A stretch of DNA of 22,253 bases, taken from contig JAYMSP010002843.1 of assembly GCA_036897095.1 (NCBI GenBank), positions 1-22,253 of the forward strand, given 5' to 3'. Both the position numbers and the translations under genes were made by a program. This DNA is from Plantago elongata. Its lineage: Eukaryota > Streptophyta > Magnoliopsida > Lamiales > Plantaginaceae. Below, piece by piece: positions 20,330 to 22,253 of this stretch. Position 1 is the first letter of the stretch, and each line of letters begins with the position of its first letter. The notes beneath the pieces are model-generated. The model was not told where the DNA came from. It did not search any database and saw nothing but the letters and a program-made list of their open reading frames with translations.

Positions 20330-20465
20330 ACCATCCATTAGATCTGTATAGAAAATAAAAACCGGAGACCTTTACTTAAAAATTAGTAAATTGTGGAACA
20401 GACGAGGCTCAAACTCCTGCTTACATGGACAAGTGAGAGAGAGTTAACCACTCGGGCATCTTCAC
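20330..20465 (-). mobile_element. SINE-like element, minus strand
   Basis: The minus strand begins near 20463 with GATGCCCGAGTGGTTAA (box A-like, 20458-20444) and has a box B-like GGAGTTTGAGCCTCG (about 20417-20403). The pair resembles a Ser/Leu tRNA-derived pol III promoter. The remaining body lacks a clear tail. No full tRNA fold is evident. Confidence 0.5.
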
Positions 20466-20619
20466 ATATTACTCCAACCTTCGTTTTTTTAGTACATATT
20501 CATTGACTTTGAATCTTATACTCAAGTATTTACTTATTCGGAATTTTCTAAAACATTTTAAAACACCAGATTACCCTTATTTTAAAGTGTTAGTTTCCAA
20601 ACATAACAAAACGAGAACT

Positions 20620-21261
20620 GGAATTGCGATCCGACTGACAGAAGGAGAAGAAGGCGAGACAAAATTCAGGTGGAGTTGATCCCTCGATTACTACGGGTTT
20701 ACATCAAATTTGTTCAACTTGAGGTAGAAAAGGTATGACATTCTTCAAGCTTTCATCGATTCATTCACCATTTTGTCAATTTAAACTGGAATGTGAGGAA
20801 TCATGTTGACTTTTAACTATATCCGCAACTCATTAAGGTTTAGAAATCGTTTTCGATGATATATTGTAGTTGTCATTACTCTTTTGGTTTTAAATTACGA
20901 AAGGGGTACATATGATACTTCCATGGCTGAGTACCTGCGTTGTGTTAGAAAAGATCGCAAGTGTTTTTTTCGTTCTTTCTGGCAAGGGGTTTCTGAGGTT
21001 ATGTGTAATATTGGGCAATTTTATTTGGCAGAATGAGATGGCTAGAAAATATGAAAGAGAGATTTCTGTGAGAGAAGAAAAAAGGATAGTTTTAATCATA
21101 CAATATGGTGCAAAAGAGCTTGAAATTCCTGAAGCTATACATGGGGAGAACAAGTTTGAGCAGTTACGCGAAGAGGCATACGAAATGGTTTTGGCAAAGG
21201 ATCCAAGAGTAATCAGGGACAATGTTTTTATTGTGTATGAAAGTGTTTTGCATCAAAAGAG
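20620..21261 (+). CDS. Possible 5' part of an unrecognised gene (leader exon plus first coding exon)
   Basis: A purine-rich leader-like exon may end at GAAAAG|GTATGA (about 20738). The next exon would start after TTGGCAG at 21032 and run to the donor AGAG|GTATCT at 21261. Its ATG at 21038 opens a charged, Glu/Arg/Lys-rich stretch (MARKYEREISVREEKRIV..., IPEAIHGENKFEQLREEAYE..., DPRVIRDNVFIVYES) of about 75 residues. The same frame is open upstream to 20912, but that part is hydrophobic and looks like translated intron. Without splicing at 21261 the frame ends at 21286. I do not recognise the family. No downstream exon is visible before the Copia fragment. It may be a truncated gene, a gene continuing past the window, or a chance frame. 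Confidence 0.35.
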
Positions 21262-21316
21262 GTATCTTCTGGTGATCTGGACCTAAACAACATTTTTAGG
21301 AGTAATCATAAATCTT

Positions 21317-21433
21317 AGGGACTGATTGGGATAGAATTTGAGTGGTCTTTTTCAATTGAAATTGATTTTTTTTTACAAAAAATTCAATTTAAGTGGAAAA
21401 ATAGCCGCTCCAGCGGTATGACAAACAATCCCT
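21317..21433. mobile_element. Possible small hAT-like MITE
   Basis: The ends AGGGACTGATTGGGATA and TATGACAAACAATCCCT are imperfect inverted repeats of hAT type. The middle holds an AATT-rich inverted stretch. No 8-bp target duplication is evident, so this is tentative. Confidence 0.35.
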
Positions 21434-21889
21434 TGTACGTTTAAGGTGGGGGTCATTGAGAAAACTACAAATCTGCAATAATGCAACTTTGTAGGGAAGC
21501 TTCCAAGAGAAGCGTCATGTTGTTCAGAATTTTTAATTCAAATTATTTTAGTTTTTTAATGATTTAATTGAATGCAATATATAAGCATTTCAAGAGAGTG
21601 ATACACATATATCGAATTTATTGGCCGAGTGTGATGTTGTTACGTGTGTTGGTGCGTCAGTGGTTCGAATCCTTTCGTCTCCAAATTCGCATTTTATTTT
21701 TAGTCAGTACAAAGGTCCCATTGGACATGCAATTACGAAATTGTCATTGTATTTCTCCTCGAAATTACCATATTGTCCTTGTATTTAATCCAACGATCAG
21801 GATTGAATAAAAGTGATCATAAGATGGGTTGTACTCAATCTAACAACTGAGATTAACTACAACCCATTGAATGAATGTACATCTAAAAC
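21434..21889. other. Spacer between the possible MITE and the Copia fragment
   Basis: No gene seen. A box B-like GGTTCGAATCC at 21662-21672 has no clear box A partner and may be a SINE fragment. Open frames lack motifs. Confidence 0.5.
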
Positions 21890-22253
21890 AAATGGGATGA
21901 AAAGTAGAACTCCCCCTGTTTACTTGTATCCTTTAACAAGTCTTACCTTTGTATTTATCCACAAAACCATTCGGTTTCATCATCCTCTTGAAGATCCACT
22001 TATGACCTAGTAGCTTAGAACCAGGTGGAAGATCCACAAGTTATCATGTATGATTTCGAAGAATCAAATTCATCTCAATATTAATCGCCTCTTTCCAGAG
22101 ATCAGAATCTGCTGAAGAGAAGGCCTCTTTATAGGTCACTTTATCCTTATCTACAATGTAAGTTAGAAAATCTGGACCAAAGGTTTTTGTTGTCCTAGTT
22201 CTCTTGCTACGTCTGGGTTCTTCAACTTCCCTTTAAGGTCCATCCCCCCCCCC
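21890..22253 (-). pseudogene. Ty1/Copia retrotransposon fragment, start of reverse transcriptase
   Basis: The minus strand reads RRSKRTRTTKTFGPDFLTY, then YKEAFSSADSDLWKEAI, then LVDLPPGSKLLGHKWIFKRM, PNGFVDKYK. These are the linker and N-terminal reverse-transcriptase motifs of plant Copia pol (family form: WKEAI...E, LPPG-K-LG-KWIFK-K). A TGA stop replaces the Trp expected after NHT, and the frame breaks again soon after KYK. Similarity ends near 21920, before the catalytic YVDDM motif, so only a dead fragment remains. It enters from beyond the window end. Confidence 0.85.
22244..22253. repeat. Poly-C run at the window edge
   Basis: At least ten C, cut by the end of the window. It interrupts the Copia fragment and may be longer, or may be an assembly-gap edge. 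Confidence 0.7.

Noticed and set aside
21662..21672. Perfect tRNA T-loop-like GGTTCGAATCC
   Set aside because: No box A or tRNA body nearby.
1..22253. CRISPR array, bacterial operon or phage-like system
   Set aside because: No regular spaced repeats, no bacterial gene organisation; introns and plant transposons throughout indicate nuclear plant DNA.

Overview
The window reads as nuclear DNA of a flowering plant, most likely a eudicot. It is AT-rich, its genes carry short GT-AG introns, and its best gene is a plant-specific leucine-rich-repeat receptor kinase. The rest is mostly decayed plant transposons (a long LTR, a Cassandra-like 5S-bearing LTR, SINE-like units, LINE and Copia remnants, foldback MITEs). 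I cannot name the species.

Layout. 1-2118: part of a long LTR in minus orientation, with a TATA box and a long AT-rich leader. 2119-4128: AT-rich spacer, then a LINE reverse-transcriptase remnant (minus, about 3400-3945). 4129-4444: solo Cassandra-like LTR with a 5S rRNA-like core and matching 5-bp flanks. 4445-5640: unassigned. 5642-5900: SINE-like element with an internal 84-bp tandem duplication. 5900-6643: leader and promoter of the receptor gene. 6644-9596: intact two-exon PXC3-like receptor (887 aa). 9597-10350: 3' flank with a 57-bp direct repeat and a run of 20 C. 10354-13697: three inverted-repeat structures in a row (a MULE-like MITE, a head-to-head pair of LTR fragments forming a large imperfect hairpin, and another MITE). 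13700-15938: repeat-rich AT DNA. 15939-17576: RPA70-like pseudogene with exon structure preserved but three in-frame stops. 18576-18942: small two-exon secreted cysteine-rich (defensin-like) gene on the minus strand. 19540-19957: minus-strand LTR element with a tRNA-Met type primer site. 20330-20465: SINE-like unit (minus). 20620-21261: possible 5' end of an unrecognised gene. 21890-22253: broken Ty1/Copia reverse-transcriptase fragment (minus), running off the end.

The genes are independent units; nothing suggests a pathway or cluster. The receptor is likely a catalytically impaired (pseudo)kinase of the vascular PXC/TDR group. The defensin-like peptide is likely secreted and acts outside the cell. 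No clearly new molecular system was found. The most unusual items are the hairpin-forming LTR pair downstream of the receptor, the extra loss of the ATP-binding lysine in the receptor, and the 10-cysteine peptide gene.
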